Shown here: piece by piece, positions 20,844-31,523 of the stretch
Layout of the letters: each line of letters opens with the position of its first letter
Position numbering within the stretch: position 1 is the stretch's first letter
DNA from: Alloascoidea africana
Taxonomy: Eukaryota > Ascomycota > Alloascoideomycetes > Alloascoideales > Alloascoideaceae
Assembly (NCBI GenBank): GCA_030581615.1
Contig: JAKTTT010000095.1
Span: 1 to 51,911 of the forward strand
Length of the DNA stretch: 51,911 nucleotides
Direction of reading: 5' to 3'
Position numbers and translations under genes: made by a program
The notes under the pieces: model-generated
Told to the model about the DNA's origin: nothing
The model's database searches: none
Seen by the model: only the letters and a program-made list of their open reading frames with translations

Positions 20844-21021
20844 AGATATCAATTTTAGAATTAGATCGTAGGAAAATAACACTTTGTTCTTGATTCGATA
20901 GCAAAGAGTCGTTATTCAGTGCAATAGCGATCTGTGCGAGTAAAAAAATGAATCAAGAACTTCTAAAACATTAAAAAATATCGGCACTCACTATTTACAA
21001 ACAATTTAAACATCTATAGGT

Positions 21022-22227
21022 TCATTGGTTCTTCTCTGAAGGTTTGATTTCTTTATCGGGACTCTGGAAGTACTTTTCATAAACGGAATACTCCTCAAAC
21101 TTCTTTGGATCCCCTTTTCTCTTTGCTACTATGCACCAGGTAGTTCCAAGATGCTTTCTCTTCTCTTCCACAATTTCAAGGTCCGCTGCATCAAGAATTG
21201 CGCCAATATCTAGATTCCATCGACATCCCCATTTCTTTGATCGTTCATGTGCTCTTTTATCGAGATAGTTATTTAGGATTTCGTAATGACCTCTTCCGTG
21301 CTCGAGAAGAACAATCCTGCCACCAGGCTTCAAAATATCTTGAAAGTTTTTCAGCGCAGCAACAGGATCATGGTGCGAGCATAGACCAAAGGACTCAAAA
21401 ATAGTGTCATACTTGACCTTTGGCTGCTTTCCCTCATCCGTTGAGCCTGCCAAATTCACAAGGTCTTCAGCTTTCCCTACCACAAAGGCAACATTCTTAT
21501 AACCAACAAATCGATCCTTAAACTTTTTCATAGTCTCCTCGACCATGGATTTTGAAGAGTCCAAAAACGTTATGCTCTTGATACGGGCAAGATTTATGTG
21601 TTTAATGTTACGCCCAGTTCCACAGCTGACTTCCAGAACATCTCCCTTGAGCTGCCTCGTCAGCCACTTTCTCTTGGAACCCATAAAAGTGATTCTTTCT
21701 TCATTGTTGATCATGCTATCATACTCAGCAGCTATACTGTTGTAGATCTCGGTAGAATCGAAAGCATCTGGGATGGGTGTTTTAAAATCTTCTGCCTTAA
21801 ACTCGGGTTTATGAAGCTTTCCTGAAAGCGTTTTGAGCTCTGTGTCTTCCAATTCAGATATGCTGCCTTCTTCTTTTTTCTTCTCCAATAGTGCCATTCG
21901 TTTCTCTTTCTTGTAAAGTTTCTTAAAGTAAAAATATCCATATACCAGGAATAACCCATAGGTGCCAATAAGAAACCAAGTGAACTTCTTTTTGAATTTT
22001 TGGTCTGACATGTAAGTTCCAATTTTCTCTAGTTTTGACTTGGGCCTCTTTTCTTCTTCCTCTTCTTTAATTTTGGATAACTTTTTAACTTTGGTCCACG
22101 GAGCCGGTGCACTCACAAAACGGACTTGTGAGACCAACAGATGATGTTGATAGTGCACCCCCATAGGCTTTGGCCATAGTAAGGAGCTAGACCGCTGTAT
22201 TAAGCCAATTGGAGCGAACCTTTTCAT
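21022..22227 (-). CDS. OMS1: Mitochondrial inner-membrane methyltransferase-like protein Oms1
   Basis: 401 residues. The first 45 residues are basic and free of acids (mitochondrial presequence), followed by a Glu/Lys-rich stretch, one membrane segment (about 83-101, FTWFLIGTYGLFLVYGYFY) and a class I methyltransferase domain. Motif I is DVLEVSCGTGRNIKHI, motif II includes FLDSSKSMVEETMKKF, and there are LKPGGRIVLLEHGRGHY and WNLDIGAILDAADLEI motifs. In yeast Oms1 is an integral inner-membrane protein with a conserved methyltransferase motif, found as a multicopy suppressor of respiratory defects caused by loss of OXA1; its substrate is not established. No intron. It converges with INM1 (178 bp apart). 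Confidence 0.88.
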   Translation of the reverse strand: MKRFAPIGLIQRSSSLLWPKPMGVHYQHHLLVSQVRFVSAPAPWTKVKKLSKIKEEEEEKRPKSKLEKIGTYMSDQKFKKKFTWFLIGTYGLFLVYGYFYFKKLYKKEKRMALLEKKKEEGSISELEDTELKTLSGKLHKPEFKAEDFKTPIPDAFDSTEIYNSIAAEYDSMINNEERITFMGSKRKWLTRQLKGDVLEVSCGTGRNIKHINLARIKSITFLDSSKSMVEETMKKFKDRFVGYKNVAFVVGKAEDLVNLAGSTDEGKQPKVKYDTIFESFGLCSHHDPVAALKNFQDILKPGGRIVLLEHGRGHYEILNNYLDKRAHERSKKWGCRWNLDIGAILDAADLEIVEEKRKHLGTTWCIVAKRKGDPKKFEEYSVYEKYFQSPDKEIKPSEKNQ

Positions 22228-22782
22228 CGTGCCATCAGCGTTTGTGTATGTTCAAAACTACTGGTTGATTCGTTCAAGGAAGGTTTCATGAGCGGGTAAT
22301 ACTATGCCGAGGGAAAGATTGTGAATCAGCCCTAGAAGCATGAGATTCTTATTTTTAACAAAAAGTGCTTTTCAAGATCAACTTGATAGAATCTAAAGAG
22401 AAAATGGATGTTGTACACTTGTTTTATATTAATAGTTGCAAGAAGAAGAGGGAGGAAAAAAGGCAGTTCCAAATCTATTGGCATAAAATACAATAACATG
22501 ATAAATGGGATATACTGGCGAAACTCTTTTGTCCAAAAACAGAAGATTCTTCATAGATCTTTAGCCCTTCAGCAGCTAGTTTAGATTTCACATTTCACTT
22601 TGCGAAAAGTCGTATCCTTCTAGGCTTGTTGATGGCAGAGTCGAACGTCTTCAACTGTTAAAGACCTTCATTTACTTCTTCAAACAGTTCTTCCAGATCA
22701 CTATGCTGTAGTATGCTTCTCTGAATAAGATAAATAGCTCATAATGTTGTCCGCCAAAACAGATGACGCAAAGACATAGAAA
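22228..22782. other. Intergenic, 555 bp upstream of OMS1
   Basis: Spacer between the RPC11 stop and the OMS1 start, both on the minus strand. It is AT-rich, with no convincing ORF. A minus-strand GTTCGACTC near 22640 looks like a tRNA T-loop but has no matching stems (see rejected items). Confidence 0.5.
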
Positions 22783-23250
22783 TCAGTTCTCTCTCCACTG
22801 GTTGCTACATTTTGTGCACTTTAGAAGGGAAAAAAGATGTTAGTATAAAGATAATAACAATATTCCAATTGAAATAGTCTTAATCTTACCTTGTAAAACG
22901 TCGTCATCGGCTCATCTGCGGATCTAATCTGAAGTTGAAAAAAGTATGCTTTGTCATTTCCACAGCTCTCTTTCGGACACTGTACTGTAGTCTGATCCAC
23001 GTTATCCCAGGCTCCATCACCACCAAGGACATCATCGACCTTTTTCCTTTCAAGCTTGCGTCGGTCGAACACTTGAATTCCAACTATTGGGAACTCATAG
23101 GGACAAGTGGGGCATTTGAACCTGTTGATTCCATCGTTTGAGATCTATTGGCAGAATGTTAGGAAAAAAGAGAGTCCAAGACAGAGTAGAATCCAGAGTA
23201 GTAATACCAACCACTAGCATGTTCGAGCACACCGGGCAAAACGTGAGCAT
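22783..23250 (-). CDS. RPC11: RNA polymerase III subunit C11, three exons
   Basis: Exons are 23250-23212 (MLTFCPVCSNMLV), 23144-22890 and 22818-22783 (CTKCSNQWREN), for 109 residues (110 in S. cerevisiae). The N-terminal zinc ribbon (CPVC plus CPTC) is split by intron 1. The C-terminal TFIIS-like ribbon is split by intron 2: CPKESCG plus RSADEPMTTFYK, then CTKC. Intron 2 (71 nt) has GTAAGA, a perfect TACTAAC branch and CTAAAG. Intron 1 (67 nt) has a clear branch and acceptor (CCTAACATTCTGCCAATAG) but an unusual GTTGGT donor. The invariant RSADEP acidic hairpin that promotes RNA cleavage is present. C11 supports Pol III RNA cleavage, termination and reinitiation. VDDVLGG and WDNVDQT match the family closely. 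Confidence 0.95.
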
Positions 23251-23776
23251 TTTGTGGTTTGTGATTGTTTTTCAATTTTTCAGTTTTTTTTCTTTCGGTT
23301 GGCTGAAGAAGCGATGTTTATCTAGACTACCACCTTCCTTCAGAGCCTCCAACAACCAGTGGCCCAACCAGAATCATTCTCCAGCCACGATGACGGATTT
23401 GTTTTAGAGAAGATTTCTTATGAAGCAAGTGTTTTTGACAATTAGAAGATAAGTAAATGTAGTGGAGAAACTTGGTTATAGTATAACGGAGCTTGTTCTA
23501 CTTCACAGCCAATTCTATACAGCCCCAAAATCCCAAAGACTCTGTAACTACTCCAATACTCTCTAAACTTCATCTCTACGGTTAATAAACTATTTCTACG
23601 GCAAATTTGTTCCGTATTGTCATGTAAAGCTCGCTTTTTCCCAGACATGTCTGGCTCACAGAAAGTGGCTGCCCATTACCCTGCATCTGCTCCTGTGAAA
23701 CACCAAAAGCATTTCTTTCCCCTTCTTCCTTCCCTAGAACGATTTCACGGTGCGCTTCTAGTTACTCGTTGGCTTG
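23251..23776. promoter_or_regulatory. Divergent intergenic region, RPC11 / Ark-family kinase (526 bp)
   Basis: Contains the start regions of two divergent genes. Pyrimidine-rich tracts lie at 23270-23295 and 23715-23735. No specific operator is recognised, and short ORFs inside are unlike any family I know. Confidence 0.5.
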
Positions 23777-26700
23777 ATGGCTTCATTCAATGGGCATCCT
23801 GTGCCGCGTCTAGTGCCAGGAACCCATGTCACGGTCGGATCTCACTCGGCTATTATAAAAAAGTTTCTATCGGAAGGTACGCAACCAAGTGGCCACATTG
23901 AATCACTTGCCACATTGCACTTTGATTGGTCTAACACTTTGTTTAGGCGGATTTGCACATGTCTATGTTGTTCAAATCAACCCCCCTGAGAATGGATCAG
24001 ACATTGCATGTTTGAAGCGTGTTATTGTTCCTGATAAACCCAGCTTGAACCAGTTAAGGGCAGAGGTGGATACAATGGTATGTTTGAAATGATTTGTAAC
24101 ACTCAGGAACGAGAGACACTGACCATTTTCTGAAGAAACAATTGAAAGGACATAAGAATATAGTAGAGTATTATGACTCCCACGCTTCGCGATTTTATAA
24201 CACAACAGGCTATGAAGTATACTTGCTGATGGAATTTTGTCCTGGGAAAGGATTACTGGACTTTATGAACGCACGCATCCGGGAGAAACTTAGCGAATCT
24301 GAGATCATTACAATAATGTCAGACATTTCAAATGGTCTGGCTTGCATGCACTATCTAAAATACCCTTTGATACATCGAGATTTGAAGGTGGAAAACGTTC
24401 TTATTGCCACTGATGGGACCTTTAAACTGTGTGATTTTGGTTCTGCTGCACCAGTGCTGAGACCCCCAAGAAACCAGCAGGAATTTGCAATTTTGCAAGA
24501 AGATATTATGCGGCACACAACTCCTCAATATAGGTCTCCCGAAATGATTGATCTCTATCGGGGCCTACCAATCAATGAAAAATCGGATATCTGGGCCCTG
24601 GGTGTGTTTTTGTATAAACTGTGTTACTACACCACCCCTTTCGAGGCTAGGGGAGATTTAGCCATTCTGCATGCTGCGTTTTCTTTTCCTCAGTATCCGG
24701 TCTACTCTGATCGCCTGAAGCATTTAATAGTGGAACTTTTAAGAGAGGACCCAAGGCAACGGCCAAATATTTATCAGGTTATTACCGAGGTGAGCGCAAT
24801 GAAGAAGCAGCCGATTCCTATTCCGGATATATATGGCGAGGGCCCAATGAAGTCTGAGCAGGCATACACCAAAAAATCAAATCATTCTCCAGCTGCACCT
24901 GCTCCAAACTCTACCTCGTATATTGAAGGGTTTGGAAGTCCTGGGAATTACGCGCCTCAGTACCAGCACCCAGTTCCGGCAACAGGATCACCCGCAACTA
25001 ATTTCTTAGCAAACGAGCTGGCGTCCCCAAATTCTCAAATACCCGGGGTGCTGTCTACAGAGCCTGATAGCCAAGTGGATCATAGCATTGAAATGGACTT
25101 TGACGATGTAGAAGCAAGGTATCCATCACTTGAACAACTCACCAAAAGCTTCAGCTCTTCTAGTGATTTGCCAAACTTGAAACGTACTAGCAAATCGCCT
25201 ATTCCGCTCTCAATATCTCCCAATCCAGCGCCAGTTACCTCTTTACATAAGGAAAGCGCTTGGATACCCGATGCTACTGATGGAATGCTTCTGAGTGATG
25301 CTCACGACTTGGCCGACGACATTTTTTCTTCCTCAACAGTTGGTCCAAAAACGCCACCAGCTAAAATCGATGATAAGACAAAGATACCAACTGAAAACGA
25401 TAAGCAGCTGGCAGAATCGGATGCCAAGACACCTGAAGAAAAGGATCATTTTGTGATACCTTCCAGCTCTAAGGCTGAAGAGTCTCATGAAAAGCCCAAG
25501 AAAGAAGAGTCTTTGTCCAGTGAGCCCAAAAATGAAAAGCTTGTTAAAGATGAACACGTTGCTACTGCCCCAAGTTTACATGTAGACACTGATAAAGCTA
25601 TTCTTGAGCTTTCTGACCAAGCAACGCCTCCGGTTGCCAAGCCTGAAAGGGATCTATTTTCTGTCTCAACTTCTTCCTCGAGGACTGGCTCAAAGGGCCA
25701 AACTGAAAAAGCCAATAATGCCCCCAAATTTACAAACCACGAAGAACTTCAATTTGATTTGTCGGAATCTCCCAGCGGCGCCCCAGAGATTGAGATCGAT
25801 TCCAGATTGGAGAGCGAATTAAATGCATTAGACATCAGAACAGGCACATCAACGACTCGTCAAAGCTTTGATGAATTTTCCCAATCGCTGGAAGAAGAAC
25901 TACACCAGGTGAGGTCAAATGTATTCAAAAGTGAAACGAATTCCATGATGGTAAACATTTCTGATAGCGTTAGGGACTCACCTGTATCGGCATCATGGCC
26001 GGAAAACATTAATAAGGAGCTCTTGGCTAACAACGATGCAAAGTTTTTCGACACTGAAATACCTCTGATTCAAATTGATGCTGAGGGCAATAATCAGACC
26101 AGTGTCCAACAGCTTGCTCGCTTTGGTTCAGATATGCCAGGGGGTGGTCTTTCGGCGCGTCACTCTGAGGTGTCTGTTCCATCGTTATTGGATATGGATG
26201 ATGAACAGTTGGAACAGTTTTCCAATGTTGGTAGTTCGTCCAAAGGAGAAAACTCGAGAGCCAGAAAGCTAAGGGATGCCATCACCGAACTTGCCCAAGA
26301 GACGAATGCATTAATTATTGACGATGATGATAACAATGGTGAGAATGAGGCCTCCTCCAAACAACGGAAACCAAGCGAAGATGACTCTCTTGTGTCTCAT
26401 GAATCGAGCATTGACTTTTTAAAATCCTTAGACAAGACCAGCACAGATGCGGATCGGGCAAAGAAGGATAAGGTGCGAGGGAGATCATACAACATACTGG
26501 GATATGCTATTCGGAGCAACCGGTCGCGAAGCCAAGGTGAACAGAGACCAGACGAAGATATTAATCTGAAATATGACACAAGTGATATCTCTATCAACGG
26601 TCCTGATTTTGATACAGACAGAAACGGAAGTTCTCAGTTCTCCTCTAAGGAGCCAGTGGCAGTGAACACTAAACCTGTTGCAACGGAGATATCAGAAGAC

Positions 26701-27090
26701 GAAAGGAAGCTGCCAGCACGCGAGATACCGAAAAAGGCAAAGAGTGGAGAAGAAAGTGATGAACTTGTCAAGCCAGGATCCTCACATCCGCATTCCGAGC
26801 TTCTAACAGCGCTTGCAAGCATCAAGGACCAAGAACACTCTTTTGAATCCGACCACACTATGCAAAGTTACAGAGACTACGTGGAGTTCCAGTCAAAGAC
26901 GTCAAATCATAAGAACAGTACTAGTTTAGAGGTTGAAGGTGACAAGGGCCTCGGAGAATTACAAAGGCAATCTTTCGAGGACTCTCACCGGCTCAGCAAG
27001 CCCTTCAAGCCAGCCAAGCCGGACTACTTACGAGGCACCCGTCAGTTTATGAGCAAGATGAAGTCCAGCGGAGGAGATAGAGCCAAATAA
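23777..27090 (+). CDS. AKL1: Ark/Prk/Akl (NAK) family actin-regulating serine/threonine kinase, three exons
   Basis: Exons are 23777-23876, 23947-24077 and 24136-27090, for 1061 residues. Intron 1 (70 nt, GTACGC, TCTAACAC branch, TTTAG) is phase 1 and restores the glycine loop [11 protein letters not shown]. Intron 2 (58 nt, GTATGT, CTGACC branch, CTGAAG) is phase 0 and restores [21 protein letters not shown]. The kinase domain spans about 18-300, with [14 protein letters not shown] (157-166), DFGSA (177-181) and YRSPEM. The remaining 750 residues are Ser/Pro/acidic and disordered, ending in a Lys/Pro-rich segment. The family phosphorylates Pan1, Sla1 and Ent1 at endocytic actin patches. The length matches Akl1 (1108 aa) better than Ark1 or Prk1; which paralogue it is remains open. 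Confidence 0.9.
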
Positions 27091-27222
27091 ACAGATATAT
27101 AGTGTAAGCTAATTGTAAGTGGTATGCGCTCGCGATACACCCACACACCGCCCGTGTCTGAGACTCCAGAATTTCAATCCCTCGGCGCCAAAGCAATTGC
27201 GTCTCAGACAAACAACATCAAC

Positions 27223-28462
27223 ATGGTCCGGCAGATGCGAAATCGATCGTTTTTCCAGGCCAGTAACATCATAGGCGACCCCTTTGCGCTGGCCACTCTA
27301 TCCTTTGCCCTGGTATGCTATCGCTGTTCTGCTTCACGGAGTCGTGTTCCTCTTTTTTGTGTTCGCCCGAGCGCACCTGGCCTCATCATACCCCTGCTGA
27401 GGTGTCGTTAAAACGTCTCTGGATGTCGCCAGTGTTTGTTTAATTTCACACGGTTCACATTGCTTGGCTTATGTTCTCCTGGTGTTTGCTCTGGCATTGG
27501 GACTTGTACAAACAGTTTGGAGTTGGCGTCCGTTTTTGGTTCCCCTGAGACCAAGCATTCTAACCATTCAATTTCTTACTGGACCAGCTTGCCTGGATAG
27601 TGGCCTTTGCTGGATCTATAGCATCCGATGCCGAAGGAACGTTCCCTCGATTCGTGTGGTGGGGGATTGTTTTTGAACTTATGGTCATCGCGTCCATCTT
27701 TTATGTTATCGGAACAAATGAAGGTGATGTCTATCGCATAGTGGTAAGTCTCGTGGTTTTCATTCCGACAAACGGTTGATAAGCTAATAGAAATAATCTT
27801 AGCTTGTGGGAAGTTTGGCTGTTGCCATAGTTTACACGACAAACTCTACAAACAATCTTGTGTATTCATCGGTTTCAGCCCATACGGCGAGTGCAATCGG
27901 CCATATTCTTCTCTCCATTGCCAACATTTTGTGGCTTTTCTACTTTGGAACGACGGAAGAAGCGCCTCTTCACGCCTGGCTAGATTCGTTTGCAATCAAC
28001 AAGACTTTCCCGACATCTACAAACGCAGGTATGGGAATGGGTGGTATGGGCATGGAAGGTCAGTATGGCAGGGGAAACGATATGCGTGATAATCCCTTCA
28101 ATACCTATAATCAGAACGACCTTGGCGATGCCCATCCACACATGTATACCGCTGCGCAGTTAGAAGGACTAGAAAACACAAGCGAGCAGAATAAAAACGC
28201 TGCTGATCTTGGATTAGGCGGTGGACCTCAAGACATAGGAGATCTGGATGAAAGCGGCACTAGTGGGATCGTACAGGACTATCCTTACAGAGCTAAGGCG
28301 CTATACTCCTACGAAGCCAACCCAGAAGATGCAAACGAAATCTCCTTTGAGAAAGGCGAAATACTGGAAGTCAACGATATACAAGGAAGGTGGTGGCAGG
28401 CTCGACGAAGCAATGGCGAAGTGGGTATTTGCCCAAGCAATTACGTTGAGTTGATTTCTTAA
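27223..28462 (+). CDS. SHO1: Osmosensor Sho1 (four TM segments plus SH3), three exons
   Basis: Exons are 27223-27312, 27588-27743 and 27803-28462, for 301 residues (367 in S. cerevisiae). Intron 1 (275 nt, GTATGC, TTCTAACC branch, GACCAG) splits TM1: DPFALATLSFAL joins LAWIVAFAGSI. Intron 2 (59 nt, GTAAGT, GCTAATAG, CTTAG) is phase 0. The spliced protein shows FPRFVWWGIVFE, AIVYTTNSTNNLVY and ILLSIANILWLFYFG, giving four membrane helices, then a Gly/Asn-rich linker and a C-terminal SH3 domain (about 240-299: KALYSYEA, ISFEKGEILEV, GRWWQARR, GICPSNYVELI). It sits in the plasma membrane and docks Pbs2 in the HOG and filamentation pathways. An upstream in-frame ATG at 27124 is possible but lies only 34 bp after the kinase gene. 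Confidence 0.93.
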
Positions 28463-29040
28463 ATACAAAATGTGCGAGCATGACAGCGGATAGTCAGTAT
28501 ATGGGATTCATTTTAGAAGATCTCATAAGTGTATTTTATGAAAGGGAAAAGCCAAAAAAATCGAAAAAACAAAACAAAAACAATCAGTAAAGTGAAAAAT
28601 AACAAAGAATTTATTATTTTTTTTTATATGTATTTTGGATCTTGAGAAAAGTGAGAAACATGGCATAGTACTGACAGAAAACTATTTGAACAAAAGGGAA
28701 AGAAAAGAATATTTCCACCTATATCACATTTGTATCACTAGTTTTGCAGGCTCTTTTGTTTCCTTTATCAAAATTTGTCTTGAGAATCAACTTTTTTTTG
28801 CTTTATTTTTGCCTAATGTTTTCTGCCAGGACCATACAAAGTCACTATTCATTTTGTTCTATTTTGGCTCTTTTTGAAAATAGCGATTTTACGAAAGAAT
28901 ATAGGAATACTGAACTTGTAATTTTGCGAAAATTCATGTTTTGCATTTCGAATAGATCGGGCGTATGTTACCCTGCCTATAGAAAATTAGGCTCTCATCC
29001 TCCAAATAGGTCGTGCAAAGTTCGCGTAACAACCACAATA
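28463..29040. other. Intergenic, 578 bp upstream of NUP84
   Basis: Strongly AT-rich, with A-tracts at 28552-28580 and a T-tract at 28616-28624. A long frame is open in phase with NUP84 from 28744, but its composition is that of non-coding DNA. No RNA gene is seen. Confidence 0.6.
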
Positions 29041-31474
29041 ATGAACAGCAATAGCCAACTGCAGGATCAGAATGAGATAGATGAGTTTGCAGAGGTGCTG
29101 CGCAAATCTCATTTGGGGGAGTTTGAAGATCCATTCGACACGGTTCGTGCGTACAGAGCCATCTCGAGCCAGATGTAAGTAACTAGCATCTCCTTCTTGT
29201 TGTTTACATACTAACGGACTATTGAACTATAGGGCTCAGTTCACTCCTAAAACTGATGATAGTTCAGAAGATCCAAACAATTGGGAATTAGAGACTCGGT
29301 TATGGCAGTTGCTTGAGATATTGATTGGGTACAGAGCTCCTCCGTTCTTTTTTCAAAATTCGCATTCTTTCGCTAACTATAACAATACAGCTTTCGCATC
29401 TCACAACCTGAAGAACTTTTGCCCACGTATAGTTTTTCATCAAATGCAAAATTTGAAGAGAATTTGTTCCGATCTAAAAAAGAATTAAAGGAGCAATGGG
29501 TTAGTTTGCTTTTGAAACAAGCATCGAAATTGTGAATAATTTTGTTAACCGTTTTCTTAGCTCGTAATCACTTGGATACAAGATTCTCTAGCTTTGAGTC
29601 CGGAACCAGAGCTCGCGGGTTCCAAATGGATGCATACCAAAAACTCAATCAAATGGCAGATGCCCAAGAGTAAGGCTCTTTTTGGAGGCTCCAGGAGTTT
29701 GTCGACTCAAAACGGCACGACAGACAACACAGAGCTTGTGACTGAGTTGGATATTGATGCGCCTTTGCGACAGAATAAGGGAATTCATTTAGAGGACAAG
29801 AGAGCAGATCATGATTTTTTCAGGCATGTATTCTATTTATTAAAAGCAAGAAGAATAGAAGAAGCCATGAAAGCATGTGAAAAGACTGGAAATTGGTCTC
29901 TTAAGCTGTCGATAGCCGGGTTGAACGAATATATTGATCCTGAAATCGAGCCGGAGTTGATTGGCGATGAACGGGCACATGGCATCGAGAAAAGAGCACT
30001 CTGGCGCCAAGCATGTTGGCAAATATCCCAAAGCAAAGACCTGGATCCGTATGAGAGAGCAATCTATGGTCTATTAAGCAGCGATTTGTATTCTGTTTTG
30101 GACGCTAGCGAATCATGGGAAGACCATTTGCTCGCATTTTTATCCCACATCTTAACAATAGCAACACAAGAGTATCTCGTCGCGCATAACAGAATGGACA
30201 AAAATCTGACAATACCGTCTTTTTCTTCTGGGATTACAACCACGTCTGAAGTGCTTGAGGTATTGGCGCATTCCAAGGTAAAGAAGGTTAAAGAACAATC
30301 TGAACATTTTATCCGAATGATAATGGGCGCTATCATGAACAACACGATTCCAATCATAGTTGGAGATTGTGGGAAACTGGTCTCAAGAATTCTGTCAGGA
30401 GTAGACAAGAGTAATGAAATAACCGTGTCTAACTTTATCCTGCGGATCATGGTTCATCTGGTCCTGTTTTTGAATGAAGAACAGTTTGGCATCAACGAAT
30501 CAGACGTTTCTAAAATTCTTACTGCCTATATCTATAAGCTGACCCTCGATAACAAAATTGAATTGGTCCCTCTATACGTTTCATATATGAATGAAGCCGA
30601 TATAAGGGATACATATTCATTCTTCCTTACCAACATAACATCTCCTGAAGATCGTCAGAGGCAGTTAGAGCTGTGTCGCACATATTCCATTGACATAAAA
30701 AATGTACTCAAAAGAACTGTTGATCGAGTGTTTCAGGAAAATGTGGATCAGTTCTCAAGAGGAGAGTCGATCACCATTTCTCAGAGCGTCGACGAAGTTG
30801 AGAAAAGGCTTTATCGCACAATAGAATGGTACTTTGAAGCTCGTATGTACTCCGATGGAATAATTGCTGGAATCGCAATGTATAGAAGATTTCTACTATG
30901 TGGAAGAATTGAAGGTGCCAAAGAGTTTGGAAACAGAAATCGCGTTCTTGACTTGTTGAAGCAATATGACGTTTTGGTCGACACTGGCGTTCAAGAGGCT
31001 TCAATTACCGATGCCCAGCGTGCAGAGTTTGAGGAGTATGGCAGGTTTGTGGAAGCCTTAAATATCATTGATACTTGGGATAGGTTATGGGAGGATGAAA
31101 CTCAATTACAACAGTGGCGGGGCCAAAGCATGAACCAGATTGCTGAAATATCTGAAGCTGCTGAAATCCTCCGCTCAATGATAGAAACATGGATGCTAGA
31201 TCTCAGAAGTTCCGAAGATGAAGAAATCAACCAGCTGAGGATCTTATACATCCCTCATCTTGTATTTCAACTTCACCGCTTCTTCTGTGAAGCCCGAGTG
31301 GTCAGCTGGAGTTTTTTGAAAGAGGCTCTTGAGTTGGCTACAGTGGTTGCAAATGAACAGGAAAGGCTGTACGATTTGTTTATCAAATGCGGAAGACTAC
31401 AAGAATACTTGTTGGATATTGGTAAATGCGCAGCTTTGGCTTCAGCACAGGGAGAAGATGGAATTTATGACTAG
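29041..31474 (+). CDS. NUP84: Nucleoporin Nup84 (Nup107 family), four exons
   Basis: Exons are 29041-29174, 29233-29328, 29391-29499 and 29561-31474, for 750 residues (726 in S. cerevisiae). Introns are 58, 62 and 61 nt with donors GTAAGT, GTACAG and GTTAGT and branch sites ATACTAACGG, GCTAACTA and GTTAACC. Phases 2, 2 and 0 give a continuous frame (SSQM-AQFTPK, LIG-FRISQPEELLPTYSF, KEQW-LVITWIQDSLAL). The long exon carries the Nup84/Nup107 alpha-solenoid: HVFYLLKARRIEEAMKACEKTGNWSLKLSI, then RALWRQACWQIS and YERAIYGLLSSDL. Nup84 is part of the Y-shaped scaffold of the nuclear pore. It converges on RPN6 with 49 bp between stops. Confidence 0.95.
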
Positions 31475-31523
31475 AGTTAACAATCTGTATTCTGCTATAT
31501 CTAACAAAAGCTTTTAGTTTACA

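Noticed and set aside
22600-22680. tRNA-like GTTCGACTC on the minus strand
   Set aside because: No acceptor, T or anticodon stems can be paired around it.
27124-27222. In-frame upstream ATG for SHO1
   Set aside because: Only 34 bp after the upstream kinase stop. The ATG at 27223 has better context and gives the expected short N-terminus. Not fully excluded.
27313-27587. Antisense C-box-like word ATGATGA inside the SHO1 intron
   Set aside because: It is on the strand opposite to the host transcript, with no D box and terminal stem at proper spacing.
28744-29040. In-frame upstream extension of NUP84 with ATG codons
   Set aside because: Composition is that of AT-rich spacer, and no Nup84 has such an N-terminus.
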